The notes: generated by a model not told the origin, from the sequence alone. Shown: positions 1 through 7,365, counted from the first letter of the stretch. The stretch: 18,201 bases of DNA from JBDKJS01 sp039806065 (GCA_039806065.1 JBDKJS010000222.1:1-18201), one strand, 5' to 3'. A program made the numbers and translations.

Positions 1-389
1 ACATACGGGCAGTGGCCTTCAAGCGCAGAGGTGAAGGTAAATATGCAGAAACATTAATAGCAAAAAGAGCACATAAATTAGACATTTGTTTTGATGTAAT
101 GGATAACAAAATAGCAAAGACAGGCGAAAGAAAAGTGTATGTTAAAATTACAGAACCGGGCGGCAAACCTCTAGGTGACAGAAGTGCAGGCAGTGGTACC
201 TTTAAGAATGGTGCAGGTGAGGAAATAATGTATGCCACCACCGGAAGTATTAGTTATAATGGTTCAAAGCAAAATTTATGTTTGAGCTATGAGGAGCAGC
301 AGGATAAGATGTTCAGCACCGGAACTTATTTAATAGAAGTTTACATAGATGGCAATTTAAGTGGTGCAGGTAGTTTGGTGCTTCGCTAA
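1..389 (+). CDS. C-terminal end of an unrecognised protein (5' end outside window)
   Basis: The frame is open from the window edge (the codons before the first GTG read Ile-Arg-Ala), so the GTG at 12 is probably not the start and this is the tail of a longer gene. About 129 residues are visible. The first 30 are rich in Lys, Arg and Ala. The rest looks like a small beta-sandwich: alternating strands such as LDICFDV, KVYVKITEP and TYLIEVYIDG, with turns containing Gly-Gly or Asp-Gly. No signal peptide or membrane segment is in the visible part. From memory, coiled-coil proteins of Bacteroidota end in a similar module, but I cannot name the family. It converges on fabH with 52 bases between stop codons and a palindromic terminator in the gap. 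That it is a real coding region is fairly sure; its function is unknown. Confidence 0.7.
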   Translation, partial: IRAVAFKRRGEGKYAETLIAKRAHKLDICFDVMDNKIAKTGERKVYVKITEPGGKPLGDRSAGSGTFKNGAGEEIMYATTGSISYNGSKQNLCLSYEEQQDKMFSTGTYLIEVYIDGNLSGAGSLVLR

Positions 390-421
390 TTGCTAAGCAG
401 AAGTTAGTAAAAAGCGGTTGC

Positions 422-443
422 AAAAAAAGCGATCGCTTTTTTT
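422..443. terminator. Symmetric (bidirectional) intrinsic terminator between convergent genes
   Basis: Positions 422-443 form a perfect 22-base palindrome: seven A, then GCGATCGC, then seven T. It folds into a 9-bp stem with a GATC loop, and a T run follows the GC-containing part on either strand. It lies 33 bases after the stop of the left gene and overlaps the fabH stop codon (442-444), so it can end transcription from both sides. The stem has few GC pairs, so its strength is uncertain. Confidence 0.65.
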
Positions 444-1440
444 ATTGGGTATCATATGCCCATTTCACCCATACACTTCCCCAGGTAAAACCTCCGCCAA
501 AAGCGGCTAAAATAATATTATCACCTCTCTTTAGTTGGGGTTGCCACTCCCACATACACAAGGGAATGGTGCCACTAGTAGTATTGCCAAATCGATGGAT
601 GTTTAACATTACCTTCTCTTCGCTTAACCCCATTCTATTGGCTGTAGCATCAATAATTCTTTTGTTAGCTTGGTGGGGCACCAGCCAGGCAATGTCATCG
701 GCCGTTAAATTATTCCGTTCCATTATTTCAGCACTAACATCAGCCATATTTTTCACAGCAAATTTAAATACGTGCTGCCCTTCTTGGTAAACGTAATGTT
801 CCTTAGCATCAATGGTAGCATGGCTTGCTGGTTTTACAGACCCACCGGCTTTTTGGTGCAAGTGCACCCTCCCAGATCCATCGCTTCGCAATATACTATC
901 CTTGATTCCAAAGCCATCAGCAGTTGGTTCAAGAAGTACCGCACCACACCCATCGCCAAAAATGATACAAGTAGTGCGATCATTATAATCAATGATGCTG
1001 CTCATTTTGTCACCGCCTACCACTATTACTTTTTTATATTGGCCACTTTCAATAAATTTTGATCCTGTAACCAGGGCATAAATAAAACCCGAACATGCAG
1101 CCTGAATGTCATACCCGAATGCTTTCTTTAGTCCGCACTTATCAGTAATTACATTGGCGGTAGCTGGAAAAACAAAATCGGGAGTGGTGGTAGCACATAT
1201 GAGTAAATCTATTTCCAGAGGATCTAAGTTTTTCTTTTTGATAATTTCATTTACAGCGTGTACGGCCATATCAGAAGTGCCCAAACCTTCACCTTTAAGA
1301 ATTCTACGTTCTTTAATTCCTGTTCTACTCATAATCCACTCATCGTTCGTATCAACCATGGTGGCGAGTATTTCGTTGGTGAGTTTAAAATCTGGAACAT
1401 GTCCGCCTACTGCGGTAATGGCTGCTGTTATTTTACTCAT
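442..1440 (-). CDS. fabH: 3-oxoacyl-[acyl-carrier-protein] synthase III (FabH)
   Basis: KAS III condenses an acyl-CoA starter with malonyl-ACP, the first elongation step of type II fatty acid synthesis in the cytoplasm. The complete thiolase-fold Cys-His-Asn triad is visible: Cys116 in AACSGF, His256 in PHQAN and Asn286 in RFGNTTSG. The N-terminal signature DTNDEWIMSRTGIKERR and the C-terminal GGGFTWGS are typical. From the ATG at 1440 (MSKITAAI) it has 332 residues, the family's usual length. An ATG three codons upstream (1449) is possible, but the 1440 start fits relatives better. The usual rpmF and plsX partners are absent; an SDR gene lies 83 bases upstream on the same strand. The genome may hold other KAS III copies, so this one could serve a specialised pathway. 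Confidence 0.93.
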   Translation of the reverse strand: MSKITAAITAVGGHVPDFKLTNEILATMVDTNDEWIMSRTGIKERRILKGEGLGTSDMAVHAVNEIIKKKNLDPLEIDLLICATTTPDFVFPATANVITDKCGLKKAFGYDIQAACSGFIYALVTGSKFIESGQYKKVIVVGGDKMSSIIDYNDRTTCIIFGDGCGAVLLEPTADGFGIKDSILRSDGSGRVHLHQKAGGSVKPASHATIDAKEHYVYQEGQHVFKFAVKNMADVSAEIMERNNLTADDIAWLVPHQANKRIIDATANRMGLSEEKVMLNIHRFGNTTSGTIPLCMWEWQPQLKRGDNIILAAFGGGFTWGSVWVKWAYDTQ

Positions 1441-1465
1441 AGCTTGCATTGAAGGTTGAAAGCCC

Positions 1466-1473
1466 TAAAGGTA
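1466..1473 (-). promoter_or_regulatory. Possible -7 box for fabH (TACCTTTA)
   Basis: The minus strand reads TACCTTTA, one mismatch from the Bacteroidota -7 element TAnnTTTG, 25 bases before the fabH ATG at 1440. The nearest upstream TTG (-33 element) is 24 bases away, slightly beyond the usual 17-23 spacing. It would give fabH a promoter separate from the SDR gene. Confidence 0.35.
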
Positions 1474-1523
1474 CACAATATCTTGAGTAGTGAAAACCAA
1501 TCATGCTAATGAGCTAATTTGAT

Positions 1524-2513
1524 TTACAATACCTTGTATAGCTGCGCAAAGTATGCAATGCTATCACTTATGGGAATAAAATTTATATTAAGCTTTGACT
1601 TAATTTTTGAGGCGCTATAATGATTGTGAGTCATGGCAGCCAATGATGTTTCGGCAGTCACAATAGGGGGTTCCCCATTGATGATGCTTAACACTTTTGC
1701 AATAGGTGCCGCCCACTTTACCATCCATTTTTTCACTTCAAAATGGGGAGGTTTTTTATTCAAATATTTAGTTATTAGATTAAACACTTCATGATATGTT
1801 TTATTCTCACTCACTAACAGGTAACGTTGCCCAAAATAATTTTTTTCCATAAGTGCAATAATAACAGTACTCACATCGCGCACATCAACAAATCCATTAA
1901 CCCCCTTGGTGTAATATTTTAGTCCATTATTTACTTGGTGAAAAAGACTGGCTGAACTCATCCCTGAATAATTATGCCCTATTACTATTGTTGGATTTAC
2001 CATGCACACACATAATCCTTCCGCTTCACCACGCCACACTTCTTGTTCGGCATAATATTTTGAAATACCGTAATTTGAATTAGGGTCTAATTCGTTATAG
2101 TAATCTGTTTCTACAATTGGCCTTGCTTCATTGTTCTTTGCCAAGGTAGCACTACTACTAATGTATCCAAACTTTTTTACTCCTGCCTGCAGTGCAGCAT
2201 TGACTACATTTGCGGTTCCTTCAACATTTACCTTCATCAGTTTTTCTTTATCGTTGGCATTAAACGAAACAAGCGCAGCAGCATGATAAACTTCTGCTAC
2301 TCCTTCCATAGCATCAGCCATCATGCATACATCGTTGATATCAGCCTCTTTCCATTCCAGCAGGTGTTGGTTTGAACTGGCATTTAAAAAATCATCAATT
2401 GTTTTGGTATTGCTATGGGGTCTTTTAAGCGCCCGTACTTTTAAGTTGCGCTGAAGTAAATCTTTAATTATTTGGCTACCAACTAAACCTGTACCACCGG
2501 TGACTAAGATCAT
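1524..2513 (-). CDS. NAD-dependent epimerase/dehydratase, extended short-chain dehydrogenase/reductase
   Basis: A 329-residue Rossmann-fold SDR enzyme. The N-terminus carries the extended-SDR dinucleotide motif TGGTGLVG (residues 5-12). The active site shows Ser119-Ser121 in GYISSSAT, and Tyr148 and Lys152 in NYGISKYYAE, the YxxxK pair. HAAALVSF near residue 78 is the usual strand-4 motif. It resembles dihydroflavonol-4-reductase, HpnA or 3-beta-hydroxysteroid dehydrogenase-like members, which act on hydroxyl/keto groups of sugars, sterol-like or isoprenoid substrates. The substrate cannot be read from sequence. No signal peptide is seen, so it is probably cytoplasmic. It precedes fabH on the same strand and diverges from tyrS. 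The start at 2513 is supported by the Rossmann motif beginning at residue 3 and a promoter box just upstream. Confidence 0.85.
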   Translation of the reverse strand: MILVTGGTGLVGSQIIKDLLQRNLKVRALKRPHSNTKTIDDFLNASSNQHLLEWKEADINDVCMMADAMEGVAEVYHAAALVSFNANDKEKLMKVNVEGTANVVNAALQAGVKKFGYISSSATLAKNNEARPIVETDYYNELDPNSNYGISKYYAEQEVWRGEAEGLCVCMVNPTIVIGHNYSGMSSASLFHQVNNGLKYYTKGVNGFVDVRDVSTVIIALMEKNYFGQRYLLVSENKTYHEVFNLITKYLNKKPPHFEVKKWMVKWAAPIAKVLSIINGEPPIVTAETSLAAMTHNHYSASKIKSKLNINFIPISDSIAYFAQLYKVL

Positions 2514-2518
2514 GGTTA

Positions 2519-2551
2519 CAAAGGTAGTGTTTATGCTGCTTGAAGTAGCAA
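2519..2551 (-). promoter_or_regulatory. Bacteroidota-type promoter of the SDR gene, nearly leaderless
   Basis: The minus strand has TACCTTTG at 2526-2519, a perfect TAnnTTTG -7 box, and TTG at 2551-2549 with a 22-base spacer, within the TTG-N17-23-TAnnTTTG pattern. The box ends only five bases before the ATG at 2513, so transcription would begin at or next to the start codon. Confidence 0.6.
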
Positions 2552-2652
2552 TTTAGCTTATCTTTACGGGCTGAAAATACGAGCAGATACAGCTTCCAAA
2601 AAAAAAATTATAGATACCGCTCATTGTTTAAATATTAATTATAAAAAAACAG

Positions 2653-3933
2653 ATGAAAAATTTTGTAGAAGAATTAAGGTGGCGCAACATGTTGCAAGAT
2701 ATAATGCCAGGTACTGAAGAGTTGTTGAATAAACAAATGGTTACAGGATACATAGGTTTTGACCCTACGGCTGATAGTTTAGGAGTGGGTAATTTAGTAC
2801 AAATTATGACGCTACTACATTTTCAGCAATGCGGGCATAAGCCTGTGGCATTGGTAGGTGGCGCCACTGGAATGGTGGGTGATCCATCCGGAAAATCGGC
2901 AGAGCGTAATTTACTTGATGAAAATACATTAGCACACAATTTAAGTTGTCAAAAAAAGCAATTAGAAAAATTTTTAGATTTTAGTAGCGGTGCCAATGCT
3001 GCCATCATCGTAAATAATTATGACTGGTTTAAGGGGTTTTCATTTCTTGAATTTATTCGTGATGTGGGCAAGCACATAACCGTTAATTACATGATGAGTA
3101 AGGATAGTGTAAAGAACAGGCTGGAAAACGGAATGTCATTTACAGAATTTAGCTACCAACTGGTTCAAGGTTATGATTTTTACTATTTATGGAAAGAACA
3201 TGGCATACAACTGCAAATGGGAGGAAGCGACCAATGGGGCAACATTGTTACAGGTACTGAATTGATTAGAAGAAAATCAGCAGGTGAGGCCTTTGCTCTT
3301 ACAACCCCCCTTATTAGAAAAGCTGATGGTACTAAATTTGGGAAGAGCGAAAAGGGTAATATTTGGCTAGATCCAAAAAAAACTTCGCCTTATAGTTTTT
3401 ATCAATTTTGGCTAAATGCTAGTGATGAAGATGCAAAAACTTACATTCGAATATTTACCTTGTTATCACAGGAAGCGGTAAAAGCCATAGAAGACTCTCA
3501 CAATGCAGCACCCCACCTGCGAATTATACAAAAAGCCCTTGCAGCTGATATTACTACACGTGTACATGGTGCCAAAGAATTAGCAGCGGCTATTGAAGCA
3601 AGTGATATTCTTTTTGGAAACGCCACTGCTGATGCCTTACAAAAAATTACTGAACAGGATTTGCTTAGCATATTTGAAGGTGTACCGCAGTTTGAAATAA
3701 ATATAGAAAGACTGAAAGCCGGCATACCGCTTTTAGATTTACTCACCATGGATACAACTATATTTCCGTCTAAAGGCGAAGCACGTAAAATGCTACAAGG
3801 TGGTGGGGTGGCACTAAATAAAGAAAAGGTGGAAGATGCCAATCTGGTAGTAACCGATGCATTGTTGCTCAAAGCAAAATATTTATTGGCACAAAAGGGT
3901 AAGAAAAATTATTTTCTAATAAAGGTGCAGTAA
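2653..3933 (+). CDS. tyrS: Tyrosyl-tRNA synthetase with divergent HIGH motif
   Basis: Class I aminoacyl-tRNA synthetase that charges tRNA-Tyr; 426 residues, normal for bacterial TyrS. Most tyrosine- and ATP-binding elements are intact: GYIGFDPTADS (residues 32-42, with the catalytic Thr39), GGATGMVGDPSGKSAER (69-85), QGYDF (172-176), GSDQWGN (191-197) and the KMSKS-type loop KFGKS (228-232). The C-terminus (about 355-426) is an S4-like RNA-binding domain, with EARKMLQGGGVALN as its core. The HIGH motif is unusual: residues 44-47 read GVGN, so the first histidine, which helps tyrosine activation, is glycine. The ATG follows an A-rich leader (TATAAAAAAACAG). A weak promoter candidate, TATCTTTA at 2559-2566 with TTG 16 bases upstream, would give a leader of about 80 bases. 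It converges on a small membrane-protein gene six bases downstream. Confidence 0.95.
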   Translation: MKNFVEELRWRNMLQDIMPGTEELLNKQMVTGYIGFDPTADSLGVGNLVQIMTLLHFQQCGHKPVALVGGATGMVGDPSGKSAERNLLDENTLAHNLSCQKKQLEKFLDFSSGANAAIIVNNYDWFKGFSFLEFIRDVGKHITVNYMMSKDSVKNRLENGMSFTEFSYQLVQGYDFYYLWKEHGIQLQMGGSDQWGNIVTGTELIRRKSAGEAFALTTPLIRKADGTKFGKSEKGNIWLDPKKTSPYSFYQFWLNASDEDAKTYIRIFTLLSQEAVKAIEDSHNAAPHLRIIQKALAADITTRVHGAKELAAAIEASDILFGNATADALQKITEQDLLSIFEGVPQFEINIERLKAGIPLLDLLTMDTTIFPSKGEARKMLQGGGVALNKEKVEDANLVVTDALLLKAKYLLAQKGKKNYFLIKVQ

Positions 3934-3960
3934 TGCCACTTACATTTTATCACCTTTTTT
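3921..3960 (+). terminator. Possible terminator at the end of tyrS
   Basis: AAAGGTG at 3921-3927 pairs with CACCTTT at 3951-3957, and the T run continues to 3960. The 23-base loop contains the tyrS stop codon. The long loop and low GC make this weak, and the right arm lies inside the convergent small gene. Confidence 0.3.
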
Positions 3961-4137
3961 GCGAAGCAGTATACCAATAAATACTACTATAAGCATTCCA
4001 AATACAAAGTTAAGTCCAAGCTGCATGGCTTGCTGTTGATTGAGCGCTCCTACTTGATTTCTAATTAAAAAATAGGAAATAACAGTACCTAGCCCCACTG
4101 AGGCAAAAATTAAAAATAGCCTTCTTTTATTTGACAT
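3940..4137 (-). CDS. Small two-helix membrane protein, function unknown
   Basis: A 65-residue protein not recognised as a named family. It starts with a basic stretch (MSNKRR), followed by a hydrophobic helix (about residues 7-24, LFLIFASVGLGTVISYFL). A polar linker with Asn, Gln and Arg (25-40) follows, then a second helix (about 41-58, LGLNFVFGMLIVVFIGIL) and a basic tail (RKKGDKM). The positive charges at both ends predict an inner-membrane hairpin with both termini in the cytoplasm. The ATG at 4137 lies 20 bases after the stop of the LuxE-like gene, so it is probably last in the nadB cluster. Coding is supported by the helix-linker-helix pattern, charge distribution and gene spacing. A role cannot be assigned. 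Confidence 0.65.
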   Translation of the reverse strand: MSNKRRLFLIFASVGLGTVISYFLIRNQVGALNQQQAMQLGLNFVFGMLIVVFIGILLRKKGDKM

Positions 4138-4157
4138 TTGTTTTACTTTTTAAATTT

Positions 4158-5141
4158 TTATTGAATAAGCATGCTACATCCTCTAACATCTGCATGGTCA
4201 AATCTGCCGAGCACCTCTATCCCATTCGGGTGTTTACGTCCTAAATCTTGAGTGGCAATAAAAGCGCATGTTGCAAAGTTAGCCAAATCTATCACATTAA
4301 TGCCCCCTTGGATTGGATGCAGTGTAAGTGGATCATTGGTATCGCGCAGTAAAAGTTTCATCCATTGAGGTGTGATAAAGTGGTGGCCATCTAGGGCATA
4401 GGCTTGGCTTAATAACTCAGTCATGCCATATTCGGAATGAATTTGAGCATTAAAAAAACATTTTTTTAATTCATCATGAATGGTTGCTCTAATTGGTTCG
4501 TAACCACGGCCCTTCATCCCTCCAGTTTCAATCACGGTTAATTGTGGAAAGTCTATTTCATACCTCTTACTAAAATCTGTTAAGGCAAAAGTTACACCGA
4601 AAAGCACGGTGGGCTGACCTAAAGCAGCAAGGTTTTTTAATTTTAAATAAAGTGCTTCCGTATCATACAAATAAAAATCAAGTTCATCGCCATTGTAAAG
4701 CCGCATGAGTTTGCGTACCATGTAAATAAGCGAAGAGCCACTGCGTTCAAGGTAAGAGGGCAACAAACCCAAAATTTTTAAATTAGGCTTTTCATAATGC
4801 TGAGAAAAAAAATTGGCGCTTACGATTTCATACCAGTTTAAGTTTTTAATGTGATGTTGGCTGGTTTTATCTCCTGTGGTACCACTGCTGGTAAATATTG
4901 CTTGTGGATTGAACTGCTTTGTTATTACTTGGTGCGATTTAAAAAAAGTGATCGGCAAAAAAGGTATTTGATCATAATACTTTATTTTTATACAATCAAT
5001 ATTCAGCAACTTAATAAAATCACCATAAGGTTTGCAATGCTTTGCTTGGACCTTAAATAATGCTATGGCTACTTCATTAAAAGCTGCATCATCGTTAATG
5101 TCGAGTATTTTTTGTTGCCAAATGGCGTCATCACTAATCAT
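4158..5141 (-). CDS. LuxE-like acyl-protein synthetase / acyltransferase
   Basis: A 327-residue protein of the LuxE acyl-protein synthetase family, related to ANL adenylating enzymes. LuxE activates fatty acids with ATP and holds the acyl group on a cysteine for a reductase; in Bacteroidota, relatives without luxCD are often annotated simply as acyltransferase. Visible elements are the P-loop-like FTSSGTTG (residues 83-90), ETGGMKGRG (205-213), HSEYGMTELLSQAY (235-248), the Asp-containing TQDLG (297-301) and a C-terminal LGRFDHADVRGCSML. Cys322 in the last motif is a candidate acyl-carrying residue (inference). There is no signal peptide. The ATG at 5141 overlaps the end of nadB by eight bases, suggesting translational coupling. 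No luxC, luxD or acyl carrier protein gene is present, so substrate and partner are unknown. Confidence 0.8.
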   Translation of the reverse strand: MISDDAIWQQKILDINDDAAFNEVAIALFKVQAKHCKPYGDFIKLLNIDCIKIKYYDQIPFLPITFFKSHQVITKQFNPQAIFTSSGTTGDKTSQHHIKNLNWYEIVSANFFSQHYEKPNLKILGLLPSYLERSGSSLIYMVRKLMRLYNGDELDFYLYDTEALYLKLKNLAALGQPTVLFGVTFALTDFSKRYEIDFPQLTVIETGGMKGRGYEPIRATIHDELKKCFFNAQIHSEYGMTELLSQAYALDGHHFITPQWMKLLLRDTNDPLTLHPIQGGINVIDLANFATCAFIATQDLGRKHPNGIEVLGRFDHADVRGCSMLIQ

Positions 5142-6720
5142 GTGCTGCAGTGGCTGAGGGCAAATAATCTGTAGTATAATGGAGTCCTATGCTTTGCTTG
5201 CGTTGCATGGCGGCTTTTACTATTAAATAGGCAACGGTGATCATGTTTCTAAGTTCACAAATGGCTGGTGAAAGTTTGGTTCTTAGATAAAGGGCTTCCG
5301 TTTCGCCATAAATTATTCTTAGCCTATCGAGTGCTCTTTTTAACCTGATGTCGGACCGCACAATGGCCACATAGTTACTCATAATACTCTGTAATTCTTT
5401 TCTATTGGCAGTGATTAAAACCATTTCGTTGGGTTGTTTGGTCCCCTCATCATTCCAATTAGGAATCATGGGTAGTGGCTTGGGCACCTTACTAGTATTC
5501 ACGGCATGGAGAGCTGCCCTATGGGCATATACCAAAGCTTCAAGAAGGGAATTAGATGCCAGCCTATTACCCCCATGCAAACCCGTGGCGGCACACTCAC
5601 CAGCTGCATAAAGATGGGTTATGTTAGAACAACCATGCACATCTACCACTACTCCACCGCACATATAATGGGCTGCTGGCACTACTGGAATAAAGTCTTT
5701 TTCAGGGTTAATATTTAGTGTTTTGCATTTTTCTAAAATCATTGGAAAGTGTTTTTCAAAATCACCTTTGACAAAGTGTGTACAATCCAAATAAACCATT
5801 TCATGTCCATGTTTTTTCATTTCATTGTCAATGGCCCTTGCCACTATATCGCGCGGAGCCAATGATGCTCTAGGGTCGTAATGTTCCATAAAGGAATGAC
5901 CATTAGCATTTCTTAGCACTGCACCATGGCCCCTTACCGCTTCTGTTATTAGGAATGATGGATGTTCTCCTGGGTTGTATAGTGCGGTTGGATGAAATTG
6001 AATAAACTCCATATCTTTCACATTTGCTTTGGCCCTATAGGCCATAGCTACTCCATCGCCTGTGGCTATTACTGGATTGGTAGTATTGGCATAAACTTGG
6101 CCTGCACCGCCTGTAGCCAATAGCGTGGTATGTGCCATTACTGTGGCTATTTGTCCCGTTTTTACATTTAAGGCATAGGCTCCAAAGCAAGCTATGCCAT
6201 CCATTCCTCGTTTTACCTCTTGGCCTAGGTGGTGCTGGGTAATAAGATCAATTGCAAAATAATGAGTGTAGAAACTGATATTAGCATGTTCATTTACCTG
6301 CTTCAATAAAGTTCTTTCTATTTCATTTCCAGTACTATCTTTAAAGTGCAGCACCCTGTGTGCAGAGTGGCCGCCCTCTTTTGCCAAATCATATTGACCG
6401 CTTGGTTGTTTATCAAAACTTGCGCCCCATTTAATAATTTCTTTTACCCGAGCGATGCCTTCAGTAACCACCATTCTAACAACTGTTTCATCACAAAGTC
6501 CTGCGCCACATTGAAGGGTATCTTGTACATGGCTTTCTATTGAATCGTCAATAGCAGTAACTGCTGCTATGCCCCCTTGGGCATATTTGGTATTAGACTC
6601 TTCGGCCTTGCCTTTTGTGAGAATAATAACCTTTCCGTGTTCAGCTACTTTAAGGGCATAAGTTAAACCGGCTATGCCTGAGCCTATGATTAAAAAATCG
6701 GCCGTGAGGTGCTCCATCAT
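5134..6720 (-). CDS. nadB: L-aspartate oxidase (NadB)
   Basis: An FAD-dependent flavoprotein of the succinate dehydrogenase/fumarate reductase family. It oxidises L-aspartate to iminoaspartate, the first step of de novo NAD synthesis; quinolinate synthase NadA, not in this window, takes the product. From the ATG at 6720 (MMEHLTADF) it has 528 residues. The FAD-binding motif IIGSGIAG lies at residues 11-18. Active-site residues fall on E. coli NadB numbers or within one of them: His243 in QFHPT, Arg290 in LAPRDIV, His351 in AAHYMCGG and Arg386 in GGNRLASNS. The C-terminal helical domain carries the expected arginines. A longer frame from a TTG at 6753 is unlikely, because a promoter box lies inside that extension. 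It diverges from nfu and overlaps the LuxE-like gene by eight bases. Confidence 0.95.
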   Translation of the reverse strand: MMEHLTADFLIIGSGIAGLTYALKVAEHGKVIILTKGKAEESNTKYAQGGIAAVTAIDDSIESHVQDTLQCGAGLCDETVVRMVVTEGIARVKEIIKWGASFDKQPSGQYDLAKEGGHSAHRVLHFKDSTGNEIERTLLKQVNEHANISFYTHYFAIDLITQHHLGQEVKRGMDGIACFGAYALNVKTGQIATVMAHTTLLATGGAGQVYANTTNPVIATGDGVAMAYRAKANVKDMEFIQFHPTALYNPGEHPSFLITEAVRGHGAVLRNANGHSFMEHYDPRASLAPRDIVARAIDNEMKKHGHEMVYLDCTHFVKGDFEKHFPMILEKCKTLNINPEKDFIPVVPAAHYMCGGVVVDVHGCSNITHLYAAGECAATGLHGGNRLASNSLLEALVYAHRAALHAVNTSKVPKPLPMIPNWNDEGTKQPNEMVLITANRKELQSIMSNYVAIVRSDIRLKRALDRLRIIYGETEALYLRTKLSPAICELRNMITVAYLIVKAAMQRKQSIGLHYTTDYLPSATAAHD

Positions 6721-6727
6721 ACTTTTA

Positions 6728-6735
6728 CAAAGATA
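6728..6735 (-). promoter_or_regulatory. -7 box of nadB (TATCTTTG)
   Basis: The minus strand reads TATCTTTG, a perfect TAnnTTTG, ending seven bases before the nadB ATG at 6720. Transcription would start at or within a few bases of the start codon. A TTG lies only 15 bases upstream of the box, shorter than usual. The box decides against the TTG start at 6753. Confidence 0.55.
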
Positions 6736-6771
6736 CACAATAGATAAAACCAATCATTTCGCCACTTGTTA

Positions 6772-6779
6772 TACCTTTG
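6772..6779 (+). promoter_or_regulatory. -7 box of nfu (TACCTTTG)
   Basis: TACCTTTG is a perfect TAnnTTTG, with only four bases between it and the ATG at 6784. It argues for that ATG rather than the upstream in-frame TTG at 6766. No -33 TTG stands at the expected distance, so the box rests on its match and position. Confidence 0.5.
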
Positions 6780-6783
6780 CGGC

Positions 6784-7365
6784 ATGGAATCTAGAAAAGC
6801 AATAACGGTGTATACGGAGTCTACACCAAACCCGGCATCTTTAAAATTTGTAGCGAGTCAATATCTTTTAGAAGAAGGCAGTGTAGAGTACCAGCATTTG
6901 GCTGATGCTGTGAATGCCCCATTTGCTGCTTCTTTATTTCAATTTAGTGGGGTAAAGTCGGTTTTTATTACGAGCAATTTTGTAACCATCACCAAGGATG
7001 AAAGTCTAGATTGGTATGAGCTAAGTCCATTGTTACGCACCTATATTCAACAATACCTGCGAGAGGGGTCTCCATTGTTTACAGGGCCTAAAATTCAGCA
7101 AGCTGATGCAAATGTTGCAACCACTATAACAAGCGCAATCGATGAAAAAATTATTGCTACACTTGATGAATATGTAAAGCCAGCGGTAGAACAAGATGGG
7201 GGTGCCATACTTTTCAAATCATTCGAATCAGGAATAGTAACTGTGGTGCTCAAAGGCAGTTGCAGTGGTTGTCCGAGCAGTACCATGACCTTAAAAGGGG
7301 GTATAGAGAATTTGCTCAAGCAGTTAATCCCAGAGGTTACCGAAGTGGTAGCTGAAGCTGGATAA
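6784..7365 (+). CDS. NifU-family iron-sulfur cluster scaffold (Nfu type)
   Basis: A 193-residue protein with the two-domain layout of Nfu carriers, which receive Fe-S clusters from the SUF machinery and pass them to client proteins in the cytoplasm. Residues 8-95 are an Nfu N-terminal domain beginning TVYTESTPNPASLKFV. Residues about 120-190 are the NifU-like domain, with the cluster-binding CxxC pair Cys160 and Cys163 in KGSCSGCPSSTMTLKGG. The linker (about 100-118) is rich in Ala, Thr and Gln. It diverges from nadB. Aspartate oxidase has no cluster, but its pathway partner NadA carries a 4Fe-4S cluster, so the arrangement may be functional or chance. It converges on the delta-60 gene 12 bases downstream, where no terminator is visible. 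Confidence 0.92.
   Translation: MESRKAITVYTESTPNPASLKFVASQYLLEEGSVEYQHLADAVNAPFAASLFQFSGVKSVFITSNFVTITKDESLDWYELSPLLRTYIQQYLREGSPLFTGPKIQQADANVATTITSAIDEKIIATLDEYVKPAVEQDGGAILFKSFESGIVTVVLKGSCSGCPSSTMTLKGGIENLLKQLIPEVTEVVAEAG

Noticed and set aside
429..436. GCGATCGC as a HIP1 element suggesting cyanobacterial DNA
   Set aside because: It occurs once, at the centre of a terminator palindrome, and every gene nearby is typical of Bacteroidota.
5405..5718. Plus-strand open frames inside nadB, and similar antisense frames inside fabH, the C1 peptidase and both M43 genes
   Set aside because: They lie wholly opposite strongly supported genes, have no recognisable domains or start signals, and read like shadow translations.
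6721..6753. N-terminal extension of NadB from a TTG at 6753
   Set aside because: It adds residues without family similarity, needs a rare start and covers a perfect TAnnTTTG promoter box; the ATG at 6720 also brings active-site residues onto E. coli numbering.
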